Positions 52,274-61,891 of a DNA stretch of 64,000 bases are shown piece by piece (the first letter of the stretch is position 1; each line of letters starts with the position of its first letter). The stretch spans positions 62,001 through 126,000 of the forward strand of contig NZ_FPBL01000001.1 in assembly GCF_900116685.1 (NCBI RefSeq), in the 5' to 3' direction. The DNA is from Nitrosomonas eutropha (GTDB taxonomy: Bacteria > Pseudomonadota > Gammaproteobacteria > Burkholderiales > Nitrosomonadaceae). Below the pieces are notes generated by a model. That model was not told the DNA's origin, searched no databases, and worked only from the letters and a program-made list of their open reading frames with translations. The position numbers were made by a program, and so were the translations under genes.

Positions 52274-52933
52274 ATGACACAAGACGAGCAAAAACGGGCA
52301 GTGGCGCAGGCAGCCCTGCAGTATGTGCCGGTAGGTGAAATCATCGGCATCGGAACAGGATCGACTACCAATCTTTTTATTGACGAACTGGCCAAAATCA
52401 AACACAAGATTGAAGGGGCTGTGGCAAGTTCCGAAGCAACCGCAAACCGTCTGAAGCAACATGGTATCGAGGTCTTGAGCCTCAATTCCGTTGCTGACAT
52501 CCCGGTATATATTGATGGCGCGGATGAAATTACCCGGAACATGCACATGATCAAGGGTGGCGGCGGTGCGCTGACACGTGAAAAAATCATTGCAGCCGTC
52601 GCACGGAAATTTATCTGTATTGCCGATCAAAGCAAGCTGGTCAAGGTACTGGGAAAATTTCCGCTTCCGGTGGAAGTTATTCCGATGGCCCGCAGCTATG
52701 TCGCACGGGAAATTGCATTACTGGGCGGACAACCGGCCTGGCGCCAGGATTTCACTACTGACAATGGCAACGTGATTCTCGACATCCATAATCTGGATAT
52801 CATGAACCCGGTTGAGTTGGAAACCAGGCTCAACCAGATTACAGGCGTGGTGACCAACGGCCTGTTTGCCAGACGAGGCGCTGATGTACTGTTGATGGGT
52901 ACCGATCAGGGCGTAGAAACCATTACGATCTAG
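52274..52933 (+). CDS. rpiA: Ribose-5-phosphate isomerase A
   Basis: A 219-residue enzyme interconverting ribose 5-phosphate and ribulose 5-phosphate. [21 protein letters not shown] and [12 protein letters not shown] are the family active-site motifs. In an autotroph it also serves the Calvin cycle. The start ATG 52274 has no strong ribosome site, but the N-terminus [14 protein letters not shown] aligns with the family. Confidence 0.94.
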   Translation: MTQDEQKRAVAQAALQYVPVGEIIGIGTGSTTNLFIDELAKIKHKIEGAVASSEATANRLKQHGIEVLSLNSVADIPVYIDGADEITRNMHMIKGGGGALTREKIIAAVARKFICIADQSKLVKVLGKFPLPVEVIPMARSYVAREIALLGGQPAWRQDFTTDNGNVILDIHNLDIMNPVELETRLNQITGVVTNGLFARRGADVLLMGTDQGVETITI

Positions 52934-52983
52934 GAAACCGTCGGATTTAAGACTGGTTTCCTGAACCAGCAGGAGAAAAAAAT

Positions 52984-53703
52984 ATGGTTAATAACGTGAT
53001 TAATAAAGAACACGTCTCAAAAAAATTTGATGCTGATCTCGAAGAAATCCGCACACGGGTATTACAGATGGGGGGATTTGTCGAGGAACAGATCAAGAAC
53101 GCCGTCGAGGCATTGACCGACGGCAATGAACACATGATTGAACAAATCATCGACAATGATCATCGCGTCAATGCCATGGAAATAAAGATCGACGAACTCT
53201 GCTCCCAAGTTATCGTGCGCAGGCAACCCACCGCCATTGATCTGCGCATGATCATGACCGTGATCAATACCATTACTGATCTGGAAAGAATTGGGGATGA
53301 AGCGACCAAGATCGCCCGTATGGCAAAACTGATCTACGCTGCGGATCGCATGCACATGCCGCGTTTTGTTGAGATACGCCATATTGCCGCCATTGCCATC
53401 GATATGTTGCGCAAGGCGCTTGATGCTTTTGCCCGACTGGATCCGAACGCCTCCGCAGAAATCGTGCGCCAGGATGAACAGGTGGATGAGGAATTTCGCT
53501 CGATCATCCGCCATCTGGTAACGTTTATGATGGAAGATCCACGTAAAATATCTACTGCGATCGAAATACTATTTGCCGCCAAGGCAGTCGAACGGATCGG
53601 TGATCATGCCAAAAACATGTCGGAATATATTGTCTACCTGGTTAAAGGCAAGGATGTCCGCCATGTATCTGCGGATGAAATTGAACGCGAAGTCAGTAAA
53701 TAA
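52984..53703 (+). CDS. phoU: Phosphate transport system regulatory protein PhoU
   Basis: A 239-residue all-helical protein made of two similar three-helix bundles. MGGFVEEQI and ITDLERIGDEATKIA in the first half are mirrored by AVERIGDHAKNMSEYI in the second; the E-x-x-R-x-x-D metal motifs are kept. PhoU dampens Pho regulon signalling and Pst uptake. No pst genes are in the window; ppx follows after 25 bases. Confidence 0.93.
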   Translation: MVNNVINKEHVSKKFDADLEEIRTRVLQMGGFVEEQIKNAVEALTDGNEHMIEQIIDNDHRVNAMEIKIDELCSQVIVRRQPTAIDLRMIMTVINTITDLERIGDEATKIARMAKLIYAADRMHMPRFVEIRHIAAIAIDMLRKALDAFARLDPNASAEIVRQDEQVDEEFRSIIRHLVTFMMEDPRKISTAIEILFAAKAVERIGDHAKNMSEYIVYLVKGKDVRHVSADEIEREVSK

Positions 53704-53728
53704 ACCGTTCAAAACTGGATCCCGTATC

Positions 53729-55264
53729 ATGCACGAATACTCGACGCTCGCTGCCGTTGATCTGGGCTCCAACAGTTTTCATCTGCAGGTAGCCAGGGTA
53801 GAAGAAAAGCAACTCTACCTGCTGGATAACCTGAAGGAAATGGTCCAGCTTGCAGCAGGATTATCCGAAGATCAGACGCTGGACGAGGCATCGCAAAACC
53901 GTGCACTCGCCTGCCTGGAGCGGTTTGGTGAGCGTTTACGGGGATTGCCGTATCATGCAGTCAGAGTGGTGGGAACAAACTCGCTGCGCGTTGCCAGAAA
54001 TGCAGCAGGTTTTTTGCAAAAAGCTGAAAATGCACTGGGCTTTCCGATCGAAATCATTGCAGGCTACGAAGAAGCCCGGTTGATTTTTCTTGGCGTGGCG
54101 CACAGCCTGCCTCCCTCCAATGACGCTCTGCTCGTCGTTGATATTGGCGGTGGCTCCACCGAACTGATCATTGGCAGCCAACTAAAATCCAGCAAACTGG
54201 AAAGTCTTCCCATCGGTTGTATCAGCCACAGCCAGTATTTCTTTCCTGATGGAAAGATCACCAAGGCATCACTGAAACAGGCTGAACTGGCCGCGCGCTC
54301 CGAAATACAGGCTGCCACCGCCGAATTCTCCTCATCACACTGGCAAAAAGCCTACGGCTCTTCTGGCACCGCGCGCGCACTGGCGCATATCCTCGCAATG
54401 AACGGCTATAACGATAGCGATGATGCAGAAATCATCACACTCGCAGGGTTAGAAAAACTGCGTGAATTCCTGCTTAAAACAGGTGATCTCAAAAAGCTGA
54501 CAATTCCAGGCTTAAACCCCAGCCGCAGAATAATTATTGCAGGTGGATTTGCCATCATGAACGCTGTTTTTACAGAGCTGAAGATCGAGCGCATGGAAAT
54601 TGCCAGCGGTGCACTGCGCCAGGGAGTACTCTACGATATGCTGGGGCGCTTTCACAAAGAAGACATGCGTGAAGTCTCCGTACAGGAATTCATGCAGCGC
54701 TACCGGGTAGATCTGCAGCAGGCAACCCGGATTGAATCACTTGCAATTTTGTTTGGCAAACAGCTCCTGGCCAATTACCCCGATCAGGAAAAAGCTGAAA
54801 ATGCGCTGAAATTGCTTTCCTGGGCAGCGCGTTTACATGAAATCGGCATTTCGGTAGCGCATACCGGTTACCACAAGCATTCTGCCTATATTCTCGATAA
54901 TGCCGATATGCCCGGTTTTTCCAGAATGGAGCAGTCCCAGTTAGGTCAGCTGGTGCTCTCGCACCATGGCTCGCTTGCCAAAACTGAGGATTTCCTTAGT
55001 CATCCCATCAACCTTGCTCGTTCGGTTGCCTTGCGTATCGCTGCAATTTTTTACCGCAGCCGCACCCAGGTTGATTTGCCTGCCTTGATACTATCCATGA
55101 GTGGAAGACGTTGCATATTACGCATTCCGCAAACCTGGCTGGAACGCTATCCGCTGACCGATACGCTACTGAATAATGAAATCAAGACTTGGGCAAAAAT
55201 TGATGTTGACCTGCGTATTGAAAATCTGACTGAACATCATCGCACCCGATCGGGTGCAGCCTGA
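53729..55264 (+). CDS. ppx: Exopolyphosphatase, Ppx/GppA family
   Basis: About 511 residues from ATG 53729; an upstream extension of the frame into phoU is not family-like. LAAVDLGSNSFHLQVARV and VVDIGGGSTELIIGS form the two phosphate loops of the actin-like fold, and a C-terminal HD-like helical domain (from about residue 320, with RLHEIGISVAHTGYHKHSAY, key His-Glu) follows. It degrades polyphosphate or pppGpp. Pairing with phoU supports a polyphosphate role. Confidence 0.92.
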   Translation: MHEYSTLAAVDLGSNSFHLQVARVEEKQLYLLDNLKEMVQLAAGLSEDQTLDEASQNRALACLERFGERLRGLPYHAVRVVGTNSLRVARNAAGFLQKAENALGFPIEIIAGYEEARLIFLGVAHSLPPSNDALLVVDIGGGSTELIIGSQLKSSKLESLPIGCISHSQYFFPDGKITKASLKQAELAARSEIQAATAEFSSSHWQKAYGSSGTARALAHILAMNGYNDSDDAEIITLAGLEKLREFLLKTGDLKKLTIPGLNPSRRIIIAGGFAIMNAVFTELKIERMEIASGALRQGVLYDMLGRFHKEDMREVSVQEFMQRYRVDLQQATRIESLAILFGKQLLANYPDQEKAENALKLLSWAARLHEIGISVAHTGYHKHSAYILDNADMPGFSRMEQSQLGQLVLSHHGSLAKTEDFLSHPINLARSVALRIAAIFYRSRTQVDLPALILSMSGRRCILRIPQTWLERYPLTDTLLNNEIKTWAKIDVDLRIENLTEHHRTRSGAA

Positions 55265-55267
55265 TGA

Positions 55268-55702
55268 TCAGCGCCAGCATTCGGTGACATTGCCACCCGC
55301 TCCCCTAACGCCTGTATGTGTCAATGTTAATGTACCGCAGGTATCACTTGCCATAGAGCCTATTGGTACCGCCTCCAGTGTATAAGTATTTTGTGTTGGA
55401 GTGCCTTCTGCAAACCGTATGGTATATTTTGCCGTACCCGTTCGGGGTGATTGCGTCACCGGCAATGCAAAATCGCCTCCCGCGCTAGTCTGATCATAAC
55501 GATTAGCCTCAGTAAAATTCCGCTCCAGCAACTGTGCCATTTCCAGCAGAATACCCTTAGCCTCCACCCGGTTGGAGCGGTGTACATGCTCCTGGTAGGA
55601 AGGATAGGCAATTGCCGCCAGAATACCGATAATAGCCACCACGATCATCGTCTCAATCAGCGTAAAGCCACGATTCTTTGTACAGGTTTGAATCCAATTC
55701 AT
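55268..55702 (-). CDS. pilE: Type IV minor pilin, PilE family
   Basis: A 144-residue prepilin. A short leader ends in NRG and is followed by [20 protein letters not shown], with the conserved Phe1 and Glu5 of the mature protein. The body resembles PilE-type minor pilins ([24 protein letters not shown]). It is the last gene of the minor pilin operon, 17 bases after pilY1, and converges with ppx at a three-base gap. Confidence 0.9.
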   Translation of the reverse strand: MNWIQTCTKNRGFTLIETMIVVAIIGILAAIAYPSYQEHVHRSNRVEAKGILLEMAQLLERNFTEANRYDQTSAGGDFALPVTQSPRTGTAKYTIRFAEGTPTQNTYTLEAVPIGSMASDTCGTLTLTHTGVRGAGGNVTECWR

Positions 55703-55719
55703 TTAACTGATACTCCCGT

Positions 55720-58700
55720 TTACTGTATCTGTTTCCAGGAACGGCGCGGTGGTGGTGCACCGTTGCTGATCGTCACTTTTTCCACAGCTCCCGTGGTAGT
55801 TGCCGCAATCAGATGCGTCAGGCTACCGGCGCTGATAGCAACCGATTCACTACGAATACCGTCTGAACCCACGGCAGCAATTACCCGGTCGCCGCTGTCC
55901 AGTTTGCCATCATTATTGGTATCAAACTGCGGTGGAGACATCATTCCCCCATTTTCAGCATTGAGTAATACCAGCCAGTTACGCCCGCCCGCTTCGCATG
56001 GATCTACTGACGGAATCAGCGTGGTAAAAATAATCCGCCCGAAATTCAGCATCGGCATAACGACCGAGCGCTCCCCTTGTTTTGTTGCTCCCGGAGGTTG
56101 TAGCAGGTCGATATACCAGCCACGCTTGGCTGACCAGTCTATTCCGTTATCAGATATGGTACGCTCAAAAGGAGGAATAACGGTTTCTGCCAAAATAGTT
56201 TGCGACTGCAATACGCTGCGATTCATTTCTGGAATCGAGCTACCCTTATCCCAGATACCATAAAGACTTTGCACCTTTTTATCGGTAGCATCACCAGAGG
56301 CGATGAACTGGCCAGTGCCAAAGAAAATCATATACCCACCCTGTTTGTGGTAACCCACTTCTAAGGGAGAAGTAATCGGTTGCACCTGATTGCCGGTATT
56401 CCTGGCTGCGAACAAGGGTACACCGATACTGCCAGATTTATACGCCACACCCCACTGTGCAGAATCTGTTTGTGACAGATCAAATTTCCAGACATTTCCC
56501 TGCAGATCACCTGCGTAAACAATATCAATGATTTTGTCGCCATTGGTATCCACCAGTGCCGGGCTGGAAAGGCCATTATTTGTACTGCTATTGGTTGGAA
56601 TTTTTTTGATCAGTGCGCCTGTTTGTAGATCAACAATCAGCAAGTACGCCTTATCACTGGTACTGTTGTAGCCGTTACTGATGATCGCTGCCCAGGAACC
56701 ATCATTCAATCGTGCAATCTTCGCCTGACCATGAACGAAACCCAGATCAGCATCGGTAAATTCCCACATCACATCCGATGCAGAGAAATTAACCGGATCG
56801 GTAATATTCAACGCAAATATACTTTTACCGCCTCCCCCCAGTGTGCCCAGCAGCACTGTTTTCCAGGCGGGTGTTGCACCAATGTAGGCATCTCCGGCAT
56901 AGGCGTTGCCATCGACAAAATAGCGATGCACATAACCGGAATCAGTCAGTTTACTTAGTTGAGGATAAACAGCAGCGGGAATATAAGCGAACAGCTCCTT
57001 ACCAGTTTGAGCGTTAAAAGCATGCAACATGCCATCATTCGCCCCGGTATAAACCACTGGAGTACGACTGTTGCTTGATTGCACATAGGCATAGTAGGAA
57101 ATCTTGCCTGGTGTTCCGTCCAGGAATGCATCGTAACCAAAATCCAGAGCCTTAACGAACAATAGATCGGAATTGACGATATCGCCCAGCACTCCACTGT
57201 TACGTTTGCGGAACATGCCACCCTGTCCAACTTCTGTTGTTTGATCCCCACGCAACCAGGCTAATCGTTGTAATCCCTGACCATCATTGACTCCATTTGT
57301 ATTTGTATCCAATGCAGCTTGCTGTACTGCTGAAAATGAAGAAAAATTAGCAGCAGTAAACGCCAGACCGGCAGTACCGTTATGGGTAAAAATCTTGCGA
57401 CTGGCATGTTCCGGCAATTGTTCAGAAGCCTCCCATTGCAGTGGGCCCAGTGAAGCATCGGATTCCAGATTGAATGCCAGCAGTTGCCCGCTCCAGTCAG
57501 CACTGTTGAACTTTGCCTGATAAATCTGTGCGCCAGTATTAAGCCGGCTGGTATTGGTTGTCACCGCAGCAGCTGAACTGACTCTGGCGGTAATATTGGT
57601 CAGCGCATTCGTCAGTCCAGCGGCAAAAGTGGCTGGATCCTGTGCACTGAAAAACTCACCCCGGCTGTTGACCGCAGCATGCCGGAGATCGTCGATCTTA
57701 TAAACATCGGCGTCAGTTGGATCCGGCCAGGCCGCTGGCCCACCGGAACTACCTGGTAACAGATCACCTAACGTACCCTCAACTCCCAGTCCGACAGTGA
57801 AATTGACCATATGCTGCCAGAATGCTGGATCATTAACATTGGTTGGCACCTTATTGGCCAGATCAGGGCGCAAATCATTTTTCCAGTAATGCATCGCCAC
57901 ATCAGCCAGGGTACTACTGTAACTGTCAGAGTACGGTAATGCCGGGCTGTACTGATAAGTGGCTGGCGATACATTGGGAAAATGATTTGTGATGATGCTG
58001 CCCGTAGTATTGTCCGAGTTGCCGATTCCGGAAGGGGTTGAATCATTCCAATAACCATCCGTCATCAGGATATGGTAATTCTGCCGACATACCAGCTGCT
58101 CCCCCCCACTCTTCCCCGGTGTAGTGCTCCATGGACCTTTATCGTCGGCACGCGTCAGATATTCACCAACACTCTGCATTGCTTTACGCAATGGTGTATT
58201 AGCAGCTGGAATAATATGGTTATACAAACTGTTGAAGAAATCCTCACGCTCCTGTCCGGCAAACTGCCTGACTCCAGTGATCAGTGTGCTCGTCGATACT
58301 CCATCAACCTTATTACTACTGCTACCTTTATTGATCGCACCGAAAGCCACACGCATATTATTGCCCTGTACGGCAAAAGCCCGCCCTACCCCAGCACGCG
58401 CCAGCAGAATACGTGAACGGTAATAGGTATACCAGTTCGCGAAATTTTGGATTTCTTCAGTATAAGTACAGGTCGGTGCAGCTGTACAATCAGTACGGCC
58501 AGCCCCTCCGGTAAAAGGAGCATTTTCCGGCTTGATTTCAACCCGTGTAAAACTGCTGGCTGAATTGGTTTCGCCACTGCCGTTGTAGTGAAAATAGACA
58601 GCCGGATAAAAAGTACGACTCCGATCAGCAGTAATACCGCCAGTTTTTGTCAACCAACCTGCTTCTTCTGTGTTGTTTACTGTCAGGTTACGACAGTAGT

Positions 58701-59169
58701 CAATATTAGTACCAACTCTTGTAGGATTATGTAACGCACAAGTAATATCCGCATTTGCCATTAACGATCCATCCGAATTACTCCACGGTAGATAGCGCAT
58801 GGCTGGATTGTAATAAATCGTATTGACGTGGCTAGAGCGCAGGGAAGCTGTATATTTGTTATCAGAATCAAAATCACCACCATTAAAACCCACTACTCTG
58901 TTTGTATAGCCACTTCCTCCATATACTCGTGATTTCACTGGAAATACAAAATATGCACTACTTTTTATTAAATCATCTGGCATGATCTCCCATTGCATGG
59001 AGCCAGAGTCATCCAGGGTAAAAATAACGTTGGGATCAACTGCGGTCGTCAGAAACAGCGGTACATCTGATAGCGATAGTGCTGCACCTGCACTCCCGGC
59101 GCGAATCAGCATGCAAAGGAAGCATGCCATGAACATCCAGGCTCTTATCACGCCACGAACAGTTTTCAT
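55720..59169 (-). CDS. pilY1: Type IV pilus tip adhesin PilY1
   Basis: About 1149 residues with a signal peptide. An N-terminal part has VIFTLDDSGSM, a von Willebrand A MIDAS-like motif. The C-terminal beta-propeller, with repeated quinoprotein-like blades (from about residue 690), has calcium-loop sequences such as DTNGDKIID and DTNNDGKLDSGD. PilY1 promotes pilus extension and surface adhesion and sits at the tip with minor pilins. The ATG at 59169 is best spaced from AAGGA; 59172 is possible. Confidence 0.9.
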   Translation of the reverse strand: MKTVRGVIRAWMFMACFLCMLIRAGSAGAALSLSDVPLFLTTAVDPNVIFTLDDSGSMQWEIMPDDLIKSSAYFVFPVKSRVYGGSGYTNRVVGFNGGDFDSDNKYTASLRSSHVNTIYYNPAMRYLPWSNSDGSLMANADITCALHNPTRVGTNIDYCRNLTVNNTEEAGWLTKTGGITADRSRTFYPAVYFHYNGSGETNSASSFTRVEIKPENAPFTGGAGRTDCTAAPTCTYTEEIQNFANWYTYYRSRILLARAGVGRAFAVQGNNMRVAFGAINKGSSSNKVDGVSTSTLITGVRQFAGQEREDFFNSLYNHIIPAANTPLRKAMQSVGEYLTRADDKGPWSTTPGKSGGEQLVCRQNYHILMTDGYWNDSTPSGIGNSDNTTGSIITNHFPNVSPATYQYSPALPYSDSYSSTLADVAMHYWKNDLRPDLANKVPTNVNDPAFWQHMVNFTVGLGVEGTLGDLLPGSSGGPAAWPDPTDADVYKIDDLRHAAVNSRGEFFSAQDPATFAAGLTNALTNITARVSSAAAVTTNTSRLNTGAQIYQAKFNSADWSGQLLAFNLESDASLGPLQWEASEQLPEHASRKIFTHNGTAGLAFTAANFSSFSAVQQAALDTNTNGVNDGQGLQRLAWLRGDQTTEVGQGGMFRKRNSGVLGDIVNSDLLFVKALDFGYDAFLDGTPGKISYYAYVQSSNSRTPVVYTGANDGMLHAFNAQTGKELFAYIPAAVYPQLSKLTDSGYVHRYFVDGNAYAGDAYIGATPAWKTVLLGTLGGGGKSIFALNITDPVNFSASDVMWEFTDADLGFVHGQAKIARLNDGSWAAIISNGYNSTSDKAYLLIVDLQTGALIKKIPTNSSTNNGLSSPALVDTNGDKIIDIVYAGDLQGNVWKFDLSQTDSAQWGVAYKSGSIGVPLFAARNTGNQVQPITSPLEVGYHKQGGYMIFFGTGQFIASGDATDKKVQSLYGIWDKGSSIPEMNRSVLQSQTILAETVIPPFERTISDNGIDWSAKRGWYIDLLQPPGATKQGERSVVMPMLNFGRIIFTTLIPSVDPCEAGGRNWLVLLNAENGGMMSPPQFDTNNDGKLDSGDRVIAAVGSDGIRSESVAISAGSLTHLIAATTTGAVEKVTISNGAPPPRRSWKQIQ

Positions 59170-59183
59170 CATCAATTCCTTTT

Positions 59184-60230
59184 CTACCGCCGGTAAGTGC
59201 TTTGTAACAAAACAGTAGCCGTCTCTGAACCACCAACCCCACGCGCTACGATACGAAACATACTTGCATTAAGTGATGCACCGGATTGCTGCGCACTCCC
59301 TCCATCCCCCATCTGTGGAACACTGGGAAGCTGCTCGATAAAATAGCGTGACTGATTGGCCACACCATCCATGGTGACATCAATCTCTCTACTGTCATCA
59401 ACATCCCAAGCCATTCCAGTGACAGGATCTGGTGTTGGTGAGCATGAATGGGGTTCATCTACCTCTTCGCCCTCTGTATCAGGATTTGGCGCTGAAGAGC
59501 ATGCGTGGTGATACAACCCGTTTGAGCCATTAAATTCCGGAATGGTGACTTGTTCAAGAAATCGTTCTCCCGATCGCAGCGCCGCTTCCGCCGCCTGGAA
59601 AGCCAGTGTTTCATCACGCAGATTGCCTGCCATTTTCTCTTCCAGAATCGTGCCTTGTAGAGCAGTTGTCCCCAGTAGCGTCAGGATGACCAAAAAGATT
59701 AACCCGGTTATCAGTACAGCGCCCCGTTGCGTGGAAGCAGCATTTATTCTGTCATTGTGACCGCCAAGCAATGGCGCGGGAGGTAATCCAGTAGCTGAAG
59801 TAGCAGAAATACTGGATCGCCACGCTGCTGCACAGCTCGCAATGACGGCGTTTTTATGCGTTACAGAAGAATTGATTGTTGGCATACGCCGCCGCAGTAG
59901 TTTATTAACCATCTTTGCGAACTGACTTGTCATTGCGCGACCCTTTGGATTGTGGCGAACCAGAGGAGTTGAAGAAAATAATCCAGACAACCAGGTACCA
60001 AAGTGCTGGATCCCCCCGCTGTTGCGCAGATTGCGATGATGGCAGGATTTGGTGTACGGCGTGATCACGGCTGGCTCTGGCACCACTCGCGATGATCCAC
60101 CTGAATGATCGCGAAGAAACCGGATTTTAACCGTGAACGAAACGTGACTAACTGCCGGTGAAGCAACTTGTCGGGGTTTAAAAAACTGATCTTTATTGCT
60201 GCTGGAATCTGCCGAAAAATTCACATCCAT
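59184..60230 (-). CDS. pilX: Type IV minor pilin PilX, with an abnormal 165-residue N-terminal extension
   Basis: The C-terminal about 180 residues are a PilX protein: QRG-AVLITGLIFLVILTLLG is the leader cleavage site and helix, followed by TILEEKMAGNLRDETLAFQAAEAALRSGE (key stretch EEKMAGN). The frame, however, is open back to an ATG at 60230, 25 bases after pilW. The extra codons run through two palindromic repeats and look like translated repeat. PilX leaders are normally 10-25 residues. Later in-frame ATGs at 59933, 59912 and 59885 or a TTG at 59771 are possible starts. Whether PilD can process this form is open. Confidence 0.8.
   Translation of the reverse strand: MDVNFSADSSSNKDQFFKPRQVASPAVSHVSFTVKIRFLRDHSGGSSRVVPEPAVITPYTKSCHHRNLRNSGGIQHFGTWLSGLFSSTPLVRHNPKGRAMTSQFAKMVNKLLRRRMPTINSSVTHKNAVIASCAAAWRSSISATSATGLPPAPLLGGHNDRINAASTQRGAVLITGLIFLVILTLLGTTALQGTILEEKMAGNLRDETLAFQAAEAALRSGERFLEQVTIPEFNGSNGLYHHACSSAPNPDTEGEEVDEPHSCSPTPDPVTGMAWDVDDSREIDVTMDGVANQSRYFIEQLPSVPQMGDGGSAQQSGASLNASMFRIVARGVGGSETATVLLQSTYRR
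59751..59848. repeat. Dispersed palindromic repeat, copy 1
   Basis: GTCATTGTGACC at the left end faces GCTCGCAATGAC at the right; inside, TAATCCAGTA faces TACTGGAT. The pattern is that of the GTCATTGCGAG...CTCGCAATGAC palindromes found scattered in many bacterial genomes. It lies in the 5' part of the pilX frame. Confidence 0.7.
59930..60044. repeat. Dispersed palindromic repeat, copy 2 (more diverged)
   Basis: Begins GTCATTGCGCGACC and ends GCGCAGATTGCGATGATGGC, with AATCCAG and CTGGAT inside. Same layout as the copy at 59751 but more diverged; about 80 bases separate them. Confidence 0.55.
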
Positions 60231-60255
60231 ATTTTCTGCTCTTCAGAAAGAATCA

Positions 60256-61263
60256 TCAGGGAGCGCGGTTGCGCAGCGAAATTACGGTGGAAAATGCCTG
60301 TCGCAACCGCCGGTCAATGGGTGTTACTGTCTCACCGTTAAAGGTATAAGTCTGTGGCTGGCTGGTAACATTATCTTCCACCGATTGCACCAGCAGATCG
60401 ATGCGTACACTGACAACATTCTCCCAATCTGCCACCAGATCCGCTGTGCGGTAAGTATCTACGGCTCTGTCTCCATCGGTATCCTCACCATACTGAATCT
60501 GCATGTTTTCTATGCCCTCGACCAGTTCTTCAGCTTTTTCCGAGCCCCTTTTCCAGTAAAGAGCGGGGATTCCGCCGGGATTAGTCCGAATGTAATAAAT
60601 CCTAGTGTTGATTCGTACTGCTTCTCCACCGGTAAATACCCGACCCAGTGAAGTTGAATTATTTCCAGGCACACCACTATCGACATTATGCTTAATGGTA
60701 TCCGTGCTGACATTGGTAGCCTGAAAGACGGCGGCAGCCTGACAATCGCTCACCAACACGGTATCGCCAGCCAGTAACTCACTACCCGACGCAATACTCA
60801 AATCAGCGGACTCAGATGCATGCGAAAGTATGGTGGTATCACTACCCTCTACCCCTCGCACCACTATGACATCCCGCCTTCCTAGTGGAGAAGTCACTTC
60901 AGATGGCAGAGCGGGTGTCCAGCCGTTTGCGCTGGTTGCTTCAAATCCTTCCAGAGGTTGATCAAGCCTCCATAGAAAATCAGTCTTATTGTTGAGCATA
61001 TTAGTCATTGCAACACCATCACCCACACAGCCCCGATACCCCGCCATACGAATATCGCGAGACAAAAACTGGAAGGCATAGCGCGCGTTTTCCTGCATTC
61101 TTGCCAGTGCTTCATTGACGCGATAAGTCTGCTGGCTGGAAGTCAGCACGGTGATCACGCCACCCAATAACACCAACCCGATGGTCATGGCCACCATCAT
61201 TTCTACCAAGGTCAGGCCTTGCTGACTTCGACGGAATGCCTGATTTACCCGCATGCTTTTCAT
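60256..61263 (-). CDS. pilW: Type IV minor pilin-associated protein PilW
   Basis: A 335-residue prepilin-like protein. Cleavage site QQG-LTLVEMMVAMTIGLVLLGG has Glu6-type acidic residue in the helix, and the body begins SSQQTYRVNEALARMQENARYAF, a conserved PilW region followed by FLSRDIRMAGYRGC. It lies eight bases after the pilV remnant and 25 before the pilX frame. It helps assemble the pilus priming complex. Confidence 0.9.
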   Translation of the reverse strand: MKSMRVNQAFRRSQQGLTLVEMMVAMTIGLVLLGGVITVLTSSQQTYRVNEALARMQENARYAFQFLSRDIRMAGYRGCVGDGVAMTNMLNNKTDFLWRLDQPLEGFEATSANGWTPALPSEVTSPLGRRDVIVVRGVEGSDTTILSHASESADLSIASGSELLAGDTVLVSDCQAAAVFQATNVSTDTIKHNVDSGVPGNNSTSLGRVFTGGEAVRINTRIYYIRTNPGGIPALYWKRGSEKAEELVEGIENMQIQYGEDTDGDRAVDTYRTADLVADWENVVSVRIDLLVQSVEDNVTSQPQTYTFNGETVTPIDRRLRQAFSTVISLRNRAP

Positions 61264-61271
61264 GTCACCTG

Positions 61272-61657
61272 TTACAGCCGAGTAGTCATGACAAACTGCT
61301 GCGCGGCCAATACACCACGGCTGTCATCCCACTGAATGGTGATAGTCACTTTATTATCGGCATCCACGTCAACAGCGCCGGTACCATCCGGTAGACGCAG
61401 AGCGAGCTCTTCCAACCAGGTTTTTACATTTTGTTCTGAAAACGTCAAGCTCTCTGTCCCTGTCTCGACAGGAGTATCTGATGTGAGTGAATGGCTGTAG
61501 CTACCTTCCCCCGCTGAAACCCGGTTGGCCCGCATGCTGTCCAGAATGCCGTATGCCATCATGGTGGCGGTTGAACGGAAACCGGCACTCTGGTTATTCT
61601 TTAATCTTGAACATAAATTTCAAACCAGACGACGGGATTGCTTTGATTGCGTTTCAT
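61272..61657 (-). pseudogene. pilV: Broken type IV minor pilin pilV, prepilin helix deleted
   Basis: An ATG at 61657 behind AAAGGAGAG reads KRNQS and ends at a TAA after 18 codons. In another frame, open from about 61619 to the stop at 61272, the sequence reads RLKNNQSAGFRSTATMMAYGILDSMRANR (key stretch MAYGILDSMRANR), the conserved PilV body after the N-terminal helix. The hydrophobic prepilin segment that should join these parts is absent in all frames. The gene therefore looks inactivated by an internal deletion of roughly 80-130 bases plus a frame change. Confidence 0.75.
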
Positions 61658-61891
61658 GAGACTCTCCTTTCGAAGGTTGGTTGTGATAACGCCTGACGGG
61701 AGGCGAGCTGGATGGAGCCTGCTTATGGATGAAAGGTGCTGTGGCATGTTGATACCTCACTGCCATGTGGTTTCTGCTTGAATAAGTCGGCAGGCATCCG
61801 CGCATTGGATTACTCCTGAATATCTGGCTCAATCAGATTCACAAGCTGTATCAGATATCCTGCTAAACGACCATTAACCTGTCCGGTCAAT
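61658..61891. other. Region upstream of the pilV remnant
   Basis: A minus-strand frame of 70 codons starts at ATG 61832 behind GGAGTAATCC but has no pilin motif and runs over the pilV ribosome site. In intact clusters a fimT/pilH gene is expected here; none is present. It may be a deletion scar of that gene. Confidence 0.4.

Noticed and set aside
55451-56263. Plus-strand frame of 270 codons over pilE and pilY1
   Set aside because: Spans the boundary of two clear minus-strand genes and has no recognisable content.
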